From assembly GCF_001273755.1 (NCBI RefSeq), contig NZ_LGYA01000001.1, forward strand, positions 124,001-188,000: a stretch of DNA of 64,000 bases, given 5' to 3'. Of this stretch, positions 1 through 8,591 are shown piece after piece (positions within the stretch are counted from its first letter, which is position 1; each line of letters begins with the position of its first letter). Source of the DNA: Peribacillus butanolivorans (GTDB lineage Bacteria; Bacillota; Bacilli; Bacillales; DSM-1321). A program made the translations under genes and the position numbers. Under the pieces are notes generated by a model. It ran no database searches. It had not been told where the DNA came from and saw only the letters and a program-made list of their open reading frames with translations.

Positions 1-505
1 ATGCTTGCTGACATTTGCAAAGCTTCCTTGATGTTGACTTGCAGCGGACTTATCAGACTAGTGTCAGCATTTATGCTTTGCAGCCTATCTTGAATGATTT
101 GCTTTTCAAAAAGTGTTAAGCTGACTCGACCTGTGAAAGGGCGTAAGAACTATCTTGACCATACGTGTCACCGAAGAGGCTGAACGTGACTTGTTTGCCC
201 TTTTCTATTTGTTCCATGAAACCTTCGCCAACTTGCAGGGCAGCGGGGGCTTGGTCTTCTTGGACTGCTTCGGTAGGGTTATCGAATGATTTGACTTCGA
301 TTTGTGGAAAATCACTAAGTAAGGCTTTGCTGAATGACGGATCGACTGCCAGGGTATAGGTTTCATTTTCATCCGTGTTCATCAAACTCTTCTAAAATAG
401 TGTTAACCCAGTCAATAATAGAATAGGCAGGAGTACACTTAAAATCAATGTGCGGCGATCCCTTAAAGCTTCCTTCATTTCTTTCACATACATATTAAGA
501 AACAC
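1..505 (-). pseudogene. natB: ABC-2 permease remnant (NatB-like), interrupted
   Basis: The reading frame starts at GTG 505 behind a GGAGG site and encodes a basic N-terminus followed by a hydrophobic segment (SVLLPILLLTGLTLF). A TAG stop interrupts it at about codon 36 (near position 394), and the same frame then continues as a soluble extracytoplasmic stretch rich in E and D to about position 116. The rest is cut by the window edge. A membrane anchor followed by a large outer domain, placed directly after a NatA-like ATPase, fits the NatB permease of sodium/drug exporters. The stop and the broken partner make a pseudogene likely; a rejuvenated start at ATG 385 would lack the first membrane helix. 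Confidence 0.6.
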
Positions 506-818
506 GGGATTGGTTCCTCCTTACAAGTTTGGACATGAAAATATAATTTAGGTCACGACTTTTTTCTTCTATATATAGAGACTCAAGCTTTCTTTTATAA
601 ATCAGTTCCACTTTATGCATCATCGCTACGGAGTCGCAGAGTAAAGTAACCTCCTCCATAATATGGCTAGAGAAAATGATCGTATTGCCCTGCTGTTTCA
701 GTTGAAGAACAAGCTGGCGAAATACATTGGATGAAATGATATCAAGTCCTGTCGTCGGTTCATCGAAAAGAATGATGTCAGGATCATGAATTAGCGTACG
801 TGTCATCGACATCTATAA
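495..818 (-). pseudogene. natA: ABC transporter ATPase remnant (NatA-like), 5' truncated
   Basis: The frame holds only the C-terminal part of an ABC ATPase: Walker B (DIILFDEPTTGLD), the H-switch region (IIFSSHIMEEV) and the tail. Walker A, the Q-loop and the LSGGQ signature are absent. Just upstream of the surviving part sits the terminator of the neighbouring nitroreductase gene, so the 5' part was deleted. The reading frame runs about 10 bases into the start of the natB-like gene. It cannot bind ATP as it stands. Confidence 0.7.
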
Positions 819-824
819 TAAAGA

Positions 825-866
825 AAAGGAAAGCCTCCAAATTGAAGATTGGAGGCTTTCCTTTTT
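825..866 (-). terminator. Rho-independent terminator of the nitroreductase gene
   Basis: A 16-bp stem (825-840 with 849-864) with an 8-base loop is followed on the minus strand by a T-rich run. It lies a few bases beyond the stop codon of the nitroreductase. Confidence 0.85.
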
Positions 867-868
867 AG

Positions 869-1429
869 TTAGTTCATAACTGTTAGTAGTTGTTCAATCG
901 ATTTCCGTGGACGTGGGGTGGGAATCATATCGGGGTAGCCAACGTGCAGACTACCGACGATTTTTTCACCAGGATTTACGCCTAAAGCTTCACGGAACTC
1001 TGTGCTGTGAATCATGCCGTATGTTTCCCAAATCATTCCGATTCCTTGTTCCCAGGCAAGCAGGCTGAAGTTCTGAATCAGGGCACTTGTAGCTGCATAA
1101 TCTTCTTCGCGAGTCATCGGATTTGGGTTTTCGTCCATTACAACCGCGACAAACATTGGAACATCTTTTAGTTTATTATATCCGCGCTGTCCAGCTTCTT
1201 TTTTCTTTTCCGGATCCTTTTCCTTGCCTGCCATAAAAGCACGGGTTGCTTCAGCCAGTTTTAAACGGCTATCACCCTGCACGACGATGAAGCGCCACGG
1301 CTGGGTCATTTTGTGATTAGGTGCCCATGTCGACGTTTCCAATAAGGATTGAATGGTATCAAGGGGAACAGGAATGTCCTTAAATCGTTTAATACTGCGC
1401 CGTTCTTTAATGATTTGTTCAAGTTTCAT
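869..1429 (-). CDS. Nitroreductase family protein (YdjA/YfhC type)
   Basis: This 186-residue protein is a flavin (FMN) and NAD(P)H-dependent oxidoreductase. The N-terminal motif IIKERRSIKRF and the WAPNHKMTQPWRF segment are the FMN-binding and core signatures of the small YdjA-like nitroreductases, and the length fits that subgroup. The start at ATG 1429 (MKLEQII) has AGGAG ten bases upstream; ATG 1435 is also possible but leaves only four bases. The frame is open a further 45 codons upstream, but that stretch lies inside a structured intergenic repeat and is unlikely to be translated. It is a single gene with its own terminator. The substrate is unknown. Confidence 0.85.
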   Translation of the reverse strand: MKLEQIIKERRSIKRFKDIPVPLDTIQSLLETSTWAPNHKMTQPWRFIVVQGDSRLKLAEATRAFMAGKEKDPEKKKEAGQRGYNKLKDVPMFVAVVMDENPNPMTREEDYAATSALIQNFSLLAWEQGIGMIWETYGMIHSTEFREALGVNPGEKIVGSLHVGYPDMIPTPRPRKSIEQLLTVMN

Positions 1430-1487
1430 GTTCATCCTGCTCCTTTTATCTATATATGTACGTTTATTAGTTTTCAAAAAAAATAAT

Positions 1488-1609
1488 CCCCGGCTGCCTA
1501 ATATGCTTTCAACGTGAATAAAATGACTTGAATAAAGAGGGGGCAATATTCTAGTGACTTGCATTCGCTACTAAGCATATAATTTTTACTAGGCACAGAG
1601 AAGCCGGGG
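1488..1609. repeat. Nested inverted-repeat element, MITE-like or structured leader
   Basis: A continuous 21-base arm at 1488-1508 is complementary in three consecutive blocks to the right side: CCCCGGCT with 1602-1609, GCCTA with 1590-1594, and ATATGCTT with 1573-1580. The right arm has bulges of 7 and 9 bases. The whole unit is about 122 bp and, read on the minus strand, ends in CCGGGG followed by a T-rich tract. It could be a small non-autonomous mobile element or a folded leader or attenuator of the nitroreductase mRNA. No family could be assigned by eye. Confidence 0.5.
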
Positions 1610-1641
1610 CGACATTGTATCTATGTACAATATCAAAAGGG

Positions 1642-1661
1642 TACGATAATAGATTATCGTA
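1642..1661. promoter_or_regulatory. Perfect 20-bp palindrome, putative operator
   Basis: TACGATAATAGATTATCGTA has perfect 9-bp arms around AG. It lies between the divergent nitroreductase and ABC exporter genes, a usual place for a repressor of the MarR or TetR type, but no such regulator is adjacent. Confidence 0.45.
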
Positions 1662-1685
1662 TTTACTTATCAAATTTCAGAGATC

Positions 1686-1711
1686 GATAATGAAATTGAA
1701 AATCATTATCA
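1686..1711. promoter_or_regulatory. Fur-box-like dyad
   Basis: TGAAAATCATTATCA at 1697-1711 differs at one base from the 7-1-7 Fur consensus TGATAATNATTATCA. An outer perfect inverted repeat (GATAATGA at 1686-1693 and TCATTATC at 1703-1710) adds a second overlapping half-site pair, as is usual for Fur operators. It lies about 170 bp upstream of the ABC exporter pair, so iron control of that operon, or of the divergent gene, is inferred. Confidence 0.65.
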
Positions 1712-1882
1712 ATTAGAATTTTCTCTTATTTCCTGTTATTTGTCAAGCGTATTTCTAAAAAAATTTCAAGTTATTTACCAATCCTATTAATTATTTCAAA
1801 ATCTTTTATAAATTCTGTATAAAAATGTATAATGAAAAGATAAAAATGCTATCTACATATGAAGAATTGAAGGGTGTCATAG

Positions 1883-3631
1883 ATGAAAAAACTGTTCTCA
1901 TTTCTAAGGCCATACCGACTCTTGATTACTCTCGCTTTATTTTTAATGATTGTTGAGCTCGGTGTTGAACTGTTACAACCGCTATTTATTGCAAAAATAA
2001 TTGATGATGGTATTTTACAGAAAGATCTATCAGTAGTGATTAAGTGGGGAAGCATTATGGTGGGACTTTCTATTTTTTCATTTCTTGGAGGAATCGTTAA
2101 TTCGTTTACAGCATCTCATGTGAGTCAGAGTTTTGGCCATGATGTCAGGAAAAGCCTTTTTGGAAAAATTCAGGCGTTTTCTTTTGCTAATTTGAATAAC
2201 ATTCCGACCTCATCTTTGATTACAAGGATGACGAATGACGTGACTCAGCTTCAAAATACGGTTTTCATGGGTCTGCGTATCATGGCAAGAGCTCCATTAA
2301 TTGTACTTGGCGGCGCGATCATGGCGATTACGGTCAATTTGAAACTGTCTCTTGTGTTAGTCATTTCGATTCCCATTCTTGTGTTCTTTCTAGGCTGGGT
2401 TATGAAACGAGCGGCTAAACTATTTAAACTCGTCCAGAAAAAGCTCGATAATGTTAATAGCGTCATGCGGGAAAATCTGATAGGCATGCGCTTAATTAAA
2501 GCTTTTCTTCGTAAGGAGCATGAAATCAAACGATTTGACGAGGCGAATGACGAGTTGAAAAGAAAGACTGTAACTTCCCTTCGTTTAATTGAAACAACGA
2601 TGCCGGTGCTGATGCTGGTTATGAATTTGGCCATCCTGGTCATTCTTTGGCTTGGAAGCGAATTTATTGCAACAGGAGATATACAGGTCGGGGAAGTGGT
2701 GGCGATTGTTAACTATGCAACGAGGATTGCGGCATCACTTTCAGTTTTTTCGTGGCTGATCATGGTCATTTCACGAGCAAAGGCTTCAGCCGAACGCGTG
2801 ACTGAAATATTTGAAACCCCCATAGATCTTGATGAAGGTAAGATGGAGAGTCAGAGTGGGGCCGTTAAAGCAGGAAGCATCGAGTTTCAGGATGTATCAT
2901 TCCGTTATCCTGGAAGTGGTACACCGGTATTGAAAAATTTGAGCTTCACTGTTGAAGCGGGAGAATCGCTTGCTATTATCGGAGCGACAGGCTCAGGGAA
3001 AACCTCCTTATTTCAGCTAATTCCAAGATTGTACGAAGTTGAAAGCGGATCCATTTTTATAGACAGCCAAGATGTGAAAAATATTCCCTTGGATTCCCTT
3101 AGAAAAAGGATTGGCTATGTACCGCAAGAAGCCTTGCTTTTTTCAGGATCCATAAAGAATAACATTGCTTGGGGGAAAGAAAACGCTACGATGGAAGAGC
3201 TTATGACAGCAGCCCAGCATGCTCAGGTTCACGAGACCGTGATGAAACTGCCAAAACAATATGAAACGCAGTTAGGGCAAAAAGGAGTGAATCTGTCAGG
3301 TGGGCAAAAACAGCGGTTATCGATTGCGAGGGCATTGGTGCGTAGACCGAAGATTCTTTTGCTGGATGACAGTACAAGTGCCCTGGATTTAAAAACAGAA
3401 AGTAAACTGCTTAATGCTTTAAAGTCCTATACATGTACGACACTTATCATTACACAAAAAATTAGTACAGCCATGGAGGCAGATAAAATTTTATTACTTG
3501 AAAATGGTGAAATGCTTGCGGAAGGAAAACATGAAGAGTTGATCAAAACAAGTACTCTTTATCGAAAAATCGTTCACTCACAGTTTGGGGAGGAGGGGAT
3601 TTCACTTGAGTCGAAAAATATCTCCCGCTAA
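1883..3631 (+). CDS. ABC exporter half-transporter, degenerate-site subunit (YfiB-like)
   Basis: A 582-residue half-transporter with an N-terminal six-helix membrane domain (about 1-310) and a C-terminal ATPase. Walker A is GATGSGKTS near residue 366 and the signature LSGGQ near 471. The residue after Walker B is D, not the catalytic E (LLLDDSTSALD), and the H-switch histidine is replaced by Q (TQKIS). These are the marks of the non-catalytic partner in heterodimeric exporters. Its gene is overlapped by a second half-transporter gene with canonical residues, so the two probably form one exporter. Order and lengths match B. subtilis YfiB/YfiC. The substrate is not predictable; the Fur-like site upstream suggests a link to iron. 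Confidence 0.9.
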   Translation: MKKLFSFLRPYRLLITLALFLMIVELGVELLQPLFIAKIIDDGILQKDLSVVIKWGSIMVGLSIFSFLGGIVNSFTASHVSQSFGHDVRKSLFGKIQAFSFANLNNIPTSSLITRMTNDVTQLQNTVFMGLRIMARAPLIVLGGAIMAITVNLKLSLVLVISIPILVFFLGWVMKRAAKLFKLVQKKLDNVNSVMRENLIGMRLIKAFLRKEHEIKRFDEANDELKRKTVTSLRLIETTMPVLMLVMNLAILVILWLGSEFIATGDIQVGEVVAIVNYATRIAASLSVFSWLIMVISRAKASAERVTEIFETPIDLDEGKMESQSGAVKAGSIEFQDVSFRYPGSGTPVLKNLSFTVEAGESLAIIGATGSGKTSLFQLIPRLYEVESGSIFIDSQDVKNIPLDSLRKRIGYVPQEALLFSGSIKNNIAWGKENATMEELMTAAQHAQVHETVMKLPKQYETQLGQKGVNLSGGQKQRLSIARALVRRPKILLLDDSTSALDLKTESKLLNALKSYTCTTLIITQKISTAMEADKILLLENGEMLAEGKHEELIKTSTLYRKIVHSQFGEEGISLESKNISR

Positions 3632-5396
3632 TGCAAAGTCAAAACCATCCAACTCATGGAATACGATAAAACGAATAATCCCCTATTTAGCAACGAATAA
3701 AGGTCTGCTATTCTATGTCCTGCTTATGGTACTAATAAGCTCGGTATTGGGATTACTCGGACCCTTTCTTGTTGGGATGGCCATAGACGATTATATTGTC
3801 ACCAAGGATAGCGGAGGGCTAATAAACCTGTTGTTCGGGCTTCTTGCGGTCTATATTTTCTATTCACTTTCGATGTGGTTGCAGAATTATTGGATGATCG
3901 GGATTGCGCAGGATACGGTGTATGTGATGCGCAATCAATTGTTTAAAAAGCTTCATCAGTTGTCGATCCCCTTTTTTGACCGCCGTCAGCATGGGGAATT
4001 GATGAGTCGGGTAACGAATGATATTGAAAATGTCAGTTCTACTTTGAATAGTTCTGTGATTCAGGTTTTTTCAAGTATACTGACATTGGTAGGAACAATA
4101 GGAGTGATGCTGTATTTGAGCCCATTGCTAACGCTTCTTACTCTCTTTATCGTTCCTCTTATGTTCTTCGGGTTGAGATGGATCACAAACCGGACAGGAA
4201 AGCTTTTTAAAGAACAGCAGAAAAATCTTGGTGAACTGAACGGGTTTATCGAGGAGACAATTTCCGGACAGCGGATCGTGAAGGCTTTTTCACAGGAAGA
4301 TAAAGTTATCAGCGATTTTATTACCCGGAGTGAAAACTTAAAGAAAGCTGGGTTTTTATCGCAATCTTATTCAGGGCTGATTCCAAAGCTAATGAATTTA
4401 CTGAACAACTTAAGCTTTACGGTAATTGCTGCTGTCGGTGGATTTTTGGCACTGAGTGGCGTTGGTACGGTTTCCATCGGGGTCATTGTCATTTTCACCG
4501 AGTACTCAAGGCAATTCACCCGGCCATTAAATGACCTAGCTAACCAATTTAATACGCTGCTTTCGGCTGTTGCTGGTGCTGAGCGTGTATTTGCCATTCT
4601 TGATGAAAAAGAAGAGGAAATGGATGAGAAACAGGCCGGTGAACTTCGGAATGTCTGTGGTGAGGTGGACTTTGAAGGAGTTTCCTTTTCATATAATGAA
4701 GAAGATCAAACAATACATGATGTCAGTTTTCATGCTGAAAAAGGAGAAACCATCGCTCTTGTGGGGCCTACGGGGGCAGGTAAAACGACAATCATTAATC
4801 TGCTTGCCCGTTTTTATGAACCAAACAGTGGTCGGATTTTGATCGACGGCCAGGATATCCGGCAGGTAACGAGAGCCAGCCTCCGTAAGCATATGGGATT
4901 TGTTTTACAGGATTCTTTTTTATTTCAGGGGACCATTCTTGAAAATATCCGCTACGGACGATTAGAGGCGGGGGATGAAGAAGTTGTGGATGCAGCCAAG
5001 CTTGCAAATGCCCATTCCTTTATCATGAAGCTTCCAGATCAATATGATACCATTTTGAATCAGGATGGCAGTGGAATCAGTCAGGGGCAGCGCCAGCTTC
5101 TATCGATTGCAAGAGCGATTTTAGCAGATCCCGTTCTATTAATCTTAGATGAAGCGACAAGCAGTATAGATACGATTACCGAACTGAAAATCCAGGAAGC
5201 GTTACACCGATTGATGGAGGGAAGAACGAGTTTTGTCATTGCTCATCGATTGAATACGATTCAGCAAAGTGACCAAATTCTGGTACTTGATGAAGGAAGA
5301 ATCATTGAAAAAGGTTCTCATAATGAGCTTTTGCAGCAGCGAGGATTTTATTCCGAACTTTATCGCAGCTCATTAAAGGAAAATCAGACCGGATGA
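3606..5396 (+). CDS. ABC exporter half-transporter, catalytic subunit (YfiC-like)
   Basis: A 596-residue half-transporter with six membrane helices and an ATPase domain. Walker A (GPTGAGKTT, near residue 387), the catalytic glutamate after Walker B (LLILDEATSSID) and the H-switch (AHRLNT) are canonical, while the signature is SQGQ instead of SGGQ. In heterodimeric exporters this unusual signature faces the degenerate site, which agrees with the preceding gene. I place the start at TTG 3606, which has a GGAGGAGGGG ribosome site; an in-frame ATG at 3585 has none. The gene overlaps its partner by 26 bp, implying translational coupling. Confidence 0.9.
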   Translation: MSRKISPANAKSKPSNSWNTIKRIIPYLATNKGLLFYVLLMVLISSVLGLLGPFLVGMAIDDYIVTKDSGGLINLLFGLLAVYIFYSLSMWLQNYWMIGIAQDTVYVMRNQLFKKLHQLSIPFFDRRQHGELMSRVTNDIENVSSTLNSSVIQVFSSILTLVGTIGVMLYLSPLLTLLTLFIVPLMFFGLRWITNRTGKLFKEQQKNLGELNGFIEETISGQRIVKAFSQEDKVISDFITRSENLKKAGFLSQSYSGLIPKLMNLLNNLSFTVIAAVGGFLALSGVGTVSIGVIVIFTEYSRQFTRPLNDLANQFNTLLSAVAGAERVFAILDEKEEEMDEKQAGELRNVCGEVDFEGVSFSYNEEDQTIHDVSFHAEKGETIALVGPTGAGKTTIINLLARFYEPNSGRILIDGQDIRQVTRASLRKHMGFVLQDSFLFQGTILENIRYGRLEAGDEEVVDAAKLANAHSFIMKLPDQYDTILNQDGSGISQGQRQLLSIARAILADPVLLILDEATSSIDTITELKIQEALHRLMEGRTSFVIAHRLNTIQQSDQILVLDEGRIIEKGSHNELLQQRGFYSELYRSSLKENQTG

Positions 5397-5427
5397 AAAA
5401 AATGTGTGCCGCTGGGCGCACATTTTT
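5396..5427 (+). terminator. Rho-independent terminator of the ABC exporter operon
   Basis: A stem of AAAAATGTGTGCC with its GGCGCACATTTTT complement and a 4-base loop directly follows the second ABC gene. Confidence 0.85.
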
Positions 5428-5458
5428 GCGTTGGTACTGTAAAGTCAAAACCCTATCC

Positions 5459-5800
5459 CTAGGAATTGCATTCGATTTCATTTAATGATGCAATTGCTTC
5501 GTCTAAAAAAGCAAGGAGCTCTGCCTTTACCGGGTACAAGCCTGCGGAAGAAGAGTCAGTCTCCGATTAACGCACATCCCAGAATTTCTCTTCTAGTTCT
5601 TTGTTTCCCTCGAAAATCAACTCAGACAAATGTAAGTCTTCAGCAATCAGCCTTCCTTCCTCTGAATCAGCAGGAATGCCTTTGTTCATGGTTAATTCAA
5701 TGCGTTTGATGAGGTTAATCCATTGCTTCGCTTGGATACATAAAGATTAGTTAACGGAATAGCTGTGGTATTGACGGCCATTTCGTGAAAGTGCCTACAA
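5459..5800 (-). pseudogene. MerR-family regulator remnant (TipAS-like effector domain)
   Basis: Minus-strand translation gives a peptide with KQWINLIKRIE, then MNKGIPADSEEG, then EEKFWDVR, a TAA stop, and in the same frame SAGLYPVKAELLAFLDEAI. This order is typical of the C-terminal TipAS-type effector domain of MerR regulators. Besides the internal stop, a frameshift separates the WINLI segment from the preceding residues near position 5740. The N-terminal DNA-binding domain is missing. Confidence 0.55.
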
Positions 5801-6020
5801 ATCAGGAAGAAAGACGGTATATTCCATAAAAGTGGTTATAAATCCATTACAAATTGACTAATTGACTATTGCTAAGAAACCTTTTAATGACATATAATTC
5901 TGAATATATACAAAATTCTTTAAATTCGTTTGGTTAAGGGGGAAGTATGGAAGCATATTGCCATATGAAATGAAGACTTTTTATAGTAATTAATAATTTT
6001 AATAGATAGGAGATGAAAAA

Positions 6021-8072
6021 ATGAAAACGCTTAAATCAGTCATTCTTTGGGGGATTATATCGGCGGTTGGTGCAGTAAGTTTTGGTTTCGTTGCTTTAAA
6101 CCGAGGAGAAAGTATTAATGCCATGTGGATAGTCACTGCAGCTCTCTGTGTATATTCGGTTGCGTATCGCTTTTATAGTAAATTTATCGCACAGAAAGTG
6201 TTTGAGCTAGATGACAATCGTCAGACTCCATCAGAAGCAAATAATGATGGAAAAGACTACGTCCCTACAAATAAATGGGTGTTGTTTGGTCACCATTTTG
6301 CAGCAATTGCTGGAGCTGGTCCGCTTGTAGGACCGATCCTTGCTGCACAGATGGGATATTTGCCGGGAACACTTTGGCTTGTAGTTGGAGTTGTTTTAGC
6401 CGGAGCGGTACAAGATTTTATTATACTCTTCGGTTCGATGCGCCGTAACGGCAAATCGCTTGGTGAGATGATTAAAGAGGAAATTGGACCTATTACAGGT
6501 TTGATTGCAATGGTGGGGATTCTTGGTATCATGATTATATTATTAGCGGTACTTGCCCTTGTAGTCGTAAAAGCCTTAGTTGGCAGTCCTTGGGGGATGT
6601 TTACGATCGCTTCAACCATCCCGATTGCAGTCCTTATGGGCGTCTACATGAGATATATCCGGCCTGGTCGGGTTGGTGAAGGTTCAATTATTGGTATTAT
6701 CTTATTGATGCTTGCTTTATATTTCGGTCGATTTGTATCCGAAAGCGCGACATTGGCGCCAATGTTTACGTTCAGTGGTGAAACAATCGCCATCATGTTG
6801 ATCGTATACGGATTTGTTGCTTCTGTTCTGCCGGTATGGATGCTATTGGCACCACGTGATTATTTAAGTACATTCTTGAAAATCGGAACGATCATCGGGC
6901 TTGCGCTTGGTATCTTTATCGTCATGCCAAGCCTTGAAATGCCTGCTGTCACTCAGTTTATTGATGGAACAGGACCTGTTTTCTCAGGGAATCTATTTCC
7001 GTTCTTGTTCATCACGATTGCTTGTGGAGCAGTGTCGGGATTCCATGCACTTGTTTCTTCCGGTACAACGCCTAAAATGATTGAACGTGAATCTCATTCG
7101 CGTCCAATAGGATACGGAGCTATGCTGACTGAATCCTTTGTTGCCATCATGGCGATGATAGCAGCCTGCGTACTGACACCAGGGATTTACTTTGCGATTA
7201 ATAGCCCAGGTGCAGTTGTTGGAACGGAGCCAGCTCAGGTAGCAGCGACGATTTCCGATTGGGGATTCATTTTGACACCAGAGATGATTACTGGTCTGGC
7301 AGATGATGTAGGAGAAGAAACGATCTTATCCCGTACTGGAGGAGCACCGACCTTTGCAATTGGAATGGCTCATATCTTCTCGCAGGTGGTTGGTGGTGCT
7401 TCACTGATGGCGTTCTGGTACCATTTCGCGATCCTGTTTGAGGCACTGTTCATCTTAACGACCATTGATGCTGGAACAAGGGTAGGACGTTTTATGATTC
7501 AAGATATTCTCGGAACCTTTTATAAGCCATTTGCACAGACGAGTAAATGGCTGCCAAACATCATTGCGACGGCCATTTGTGTACTTGGTTGGGGTTATTT
7601 CCTTTATCAAGGAGTTATTGATCCTCTTGGTGGAATAAATACACTTTGGCCGTTGTTTGGTATTGCAAATCAGATGCTTGCAGCCATTGCATTGCTGCTT
7701 GGTACAACTGTCCTTTTCAAAATGGGCAAAAAAGCGTACACATGGGTTACGCTTGTACCGACTGTATTCTTATTGATTGTAACCATGACGGCAGGTTGGC
7801 AAAAGCTATTCCATGAAAACCCGGCGATTGGCTTTTTGGCGCATAAGGACAAATTTAAAGCCGCCTATGATAAAGGGGAGGTTCTTGCCCCGGCAGCTAA
7901 CTTAGCCGAAATGAAACGAGTTATCATCAATGATTATGTGGATGCAGCCCTTTGTGCCATCTTCATGATTGTTGTCATCACTGTCCTGATTTCAGCCATA
8001 AGATTATGGATCAAGGTCTTGAAAAATCAAAAAATAGATTTACATGAATCACCTTATGTATCAAGGTCATAA
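6021..8072 (+). CDS. cstA: Carbon starvation protein CstA, pyruvate/peptide transporter
   Basis: A 683-residue membrane protein with many hydrophobic helices and CstA hallmarks near the N-terminus (the HHFAAIAGAGPLVGP segment) and the GATHALVSSGTT-like region (SGFHALVSSGTTPKM). CstA and BtsT carry pyruvate, possibly with protons, and CstA has also been linked to peptide uptake. Length is close to E. coli CstA (701). ATG 6021 has a TAGGAG site. The next gene is the small YbdD-type partner that usually accompanies CstA. A near-consensus cre site overlaps the start codon, so CcpA repression by glucose is likely. Confidence 0.93.
   Translation: MKTLKSVILWGIISAVGAVSFGFVALNRGESINAMWIVTAALCVYSVAYRFYSKFIAQKVFELDDNRQTPSEANNDGKDYVPTNKWVLFGHHFAAIAGAGPLVGPILAAQMGYLPGTLWLVVGVVLAGAVQDFIILFGSMRRNGKSLGEMIKEEIGPITGLIAMVGILGIMIILLAVLALVVVKALVGSPWGMFTIASTIPIAVLMGVYMRYIRPGRVGEGSIIGIILLMLALYFGRFVSESATLAPMFTFSGETIAIMLIVYGFVASVLPVWMLLAPRDYLSTFLKIGTIIGLALGIFIVMPSLEMPAVTQFIDGTGPVFSGNLFPFLFITIACGAVSGFHALVSSGTTPKMIERESHSRPIGYGAMLTESFVAIMAMIAACVLTPGIYFAINSPGAVVGTEPAQVAATISDWGFILTPEMITGLADDVGEETILSRTGGAPTFAIGMAHIFSQVVGGASLMAFWYHFAILFEALFILTTIDAGTRVGRFMIQDILGTFYKPFAQTSKWLPNIIATAICVLGWGYFLYQGVIDPLGGINTLWPLFGIANQMLAAIALLLGTTVLFKMGKKAYTWVTLVPTVFLLIVTMTAGWQKLFHENPAIGFLAHKDKFKAAYDKGEVLAPAANLAEMKRVIINDYVDAALCAIFMIVVITVLISAIRLWIKVLKNQKIDLHESPYVSRS
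6022..6035. promoter_or_regulatory. CcpA cre site at the cstA start
   Basis: TGAAAACGCTTAAA matches 13 of 14 positions of the cre consensus TGWAANCGNTNWCA. It covers the first codons of cstA, where a bound CcpA would block elongation. Confidence 0.55.
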
Positions 8073-8085
8073 GGGAGGGAAGACA

Positions 8086-8289
8086 ATGTTGAAAAGATTA
8101 ACAAAGATTCTTAGCTTCAGAAAGCAGTTTGTAAGTTTGCTTGTCGGCGTACCTAGTTATGAAACTTATGTAGACCATATGAAGGTCCACCATCCTAAAG
8201 ATCCAGTAAAAACTAGGAAAGAATTTTTCTGTGAAGCGCAGGATGAACGGTATAATGCTAAAGGTGGTAAAGTGTCTCGTTGCTGTTAA
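8086..8289 (+). CDS. YbdD/YjiX family small protein
   Basis: A 67-residue protein with the family core VGVPSYETYVDHMKVHHP and the C-terminal SRCC. In enterobacteria and many other bacteria this small protein is encoded directly after cstA or btsT and is thought to act with the transporter. It begins 13 bases after the cstA stop; ATG 8086 has GGGAGG upstream. The frame is open upstream to 8044, inside cstA, but that start has no ribosome site. Confidence 0.88.
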   Translation: MLKRLTKILSFRKQFVSLLVGVPSYETYVDHMKVHHPKDPVKTRKEFFCEAQDERYNAKGGKVSRCC

Positions 8290-8303
8290 CTAATTATATT
8301 TTT

Positions 8304-8334
8304 GAAGGGCCCTCGATTTGAGGGTCCTTTTTTT
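8304..8334 (+). terminator. Terminator of cstA-ybdD
   Basis: A GC-rich stem (AAGGGCCCTC with GAGGGTCCTT, one mismatch) is followed by a run of T. Confidence 0.85.
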
Positions 8335-8458
8335 GGTTCGTTTTTTTACGTGGGAAATAAGTAGGGATGGGTTATAAGAACATTAGACTAAAAAAATTTC
8401 TTTTGAAATGGTATTAAGGCAAAATTCTTTAGATTTCCGGTTATTTATTCAAATTTGA

Positions 8459-8475
8459 TGTTATAAAATCTAACA
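8459..8475. promoter_or_regulatory. TnrA/GlnR box upstream of amtB
   Basis: TGTTATAAAATCTAACA is an exact match, read on the minus strand, to the consensus TGTNANATTTTNTNACA. The centre lies about 125 bp before the amtB start. In B. subtilis TnrA activates nrgAB through such a site under nitrogen limitation. Confidence 0.8.
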
Positions 8476-8502
8476 TTCTTTTTATAAAATATAAAAATAA
8501 AG

Positions 8503-8531
8503 TTGAATTATTAGAAAATTAAGTATATGAT
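8503..8531 (+). promoter_or_regulatory. Candidate sigma-A promoter of amtB-glnK
   Basis: TTGAAT at 8503-8508 and TATGAT at 8526-8531 are separated by 17 bases. The TnrA box centre would sit about 70 bp upstream of the predicted start of transcription, farther than the usual -50, so the true promoter may differ. Confidence 0.45.
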
Positions 8532-8591
8532 AAAAAAAAAAACACATTAATGTTAAATAACATAACATATATAAAAAAAGGGGGAAACAAA

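Noticed and set aside
1430-1564. N-terminal extension of the nitroreductase
   Set aside because: It lies in the inverted-repeat element, and the family begins at MKLEQII.
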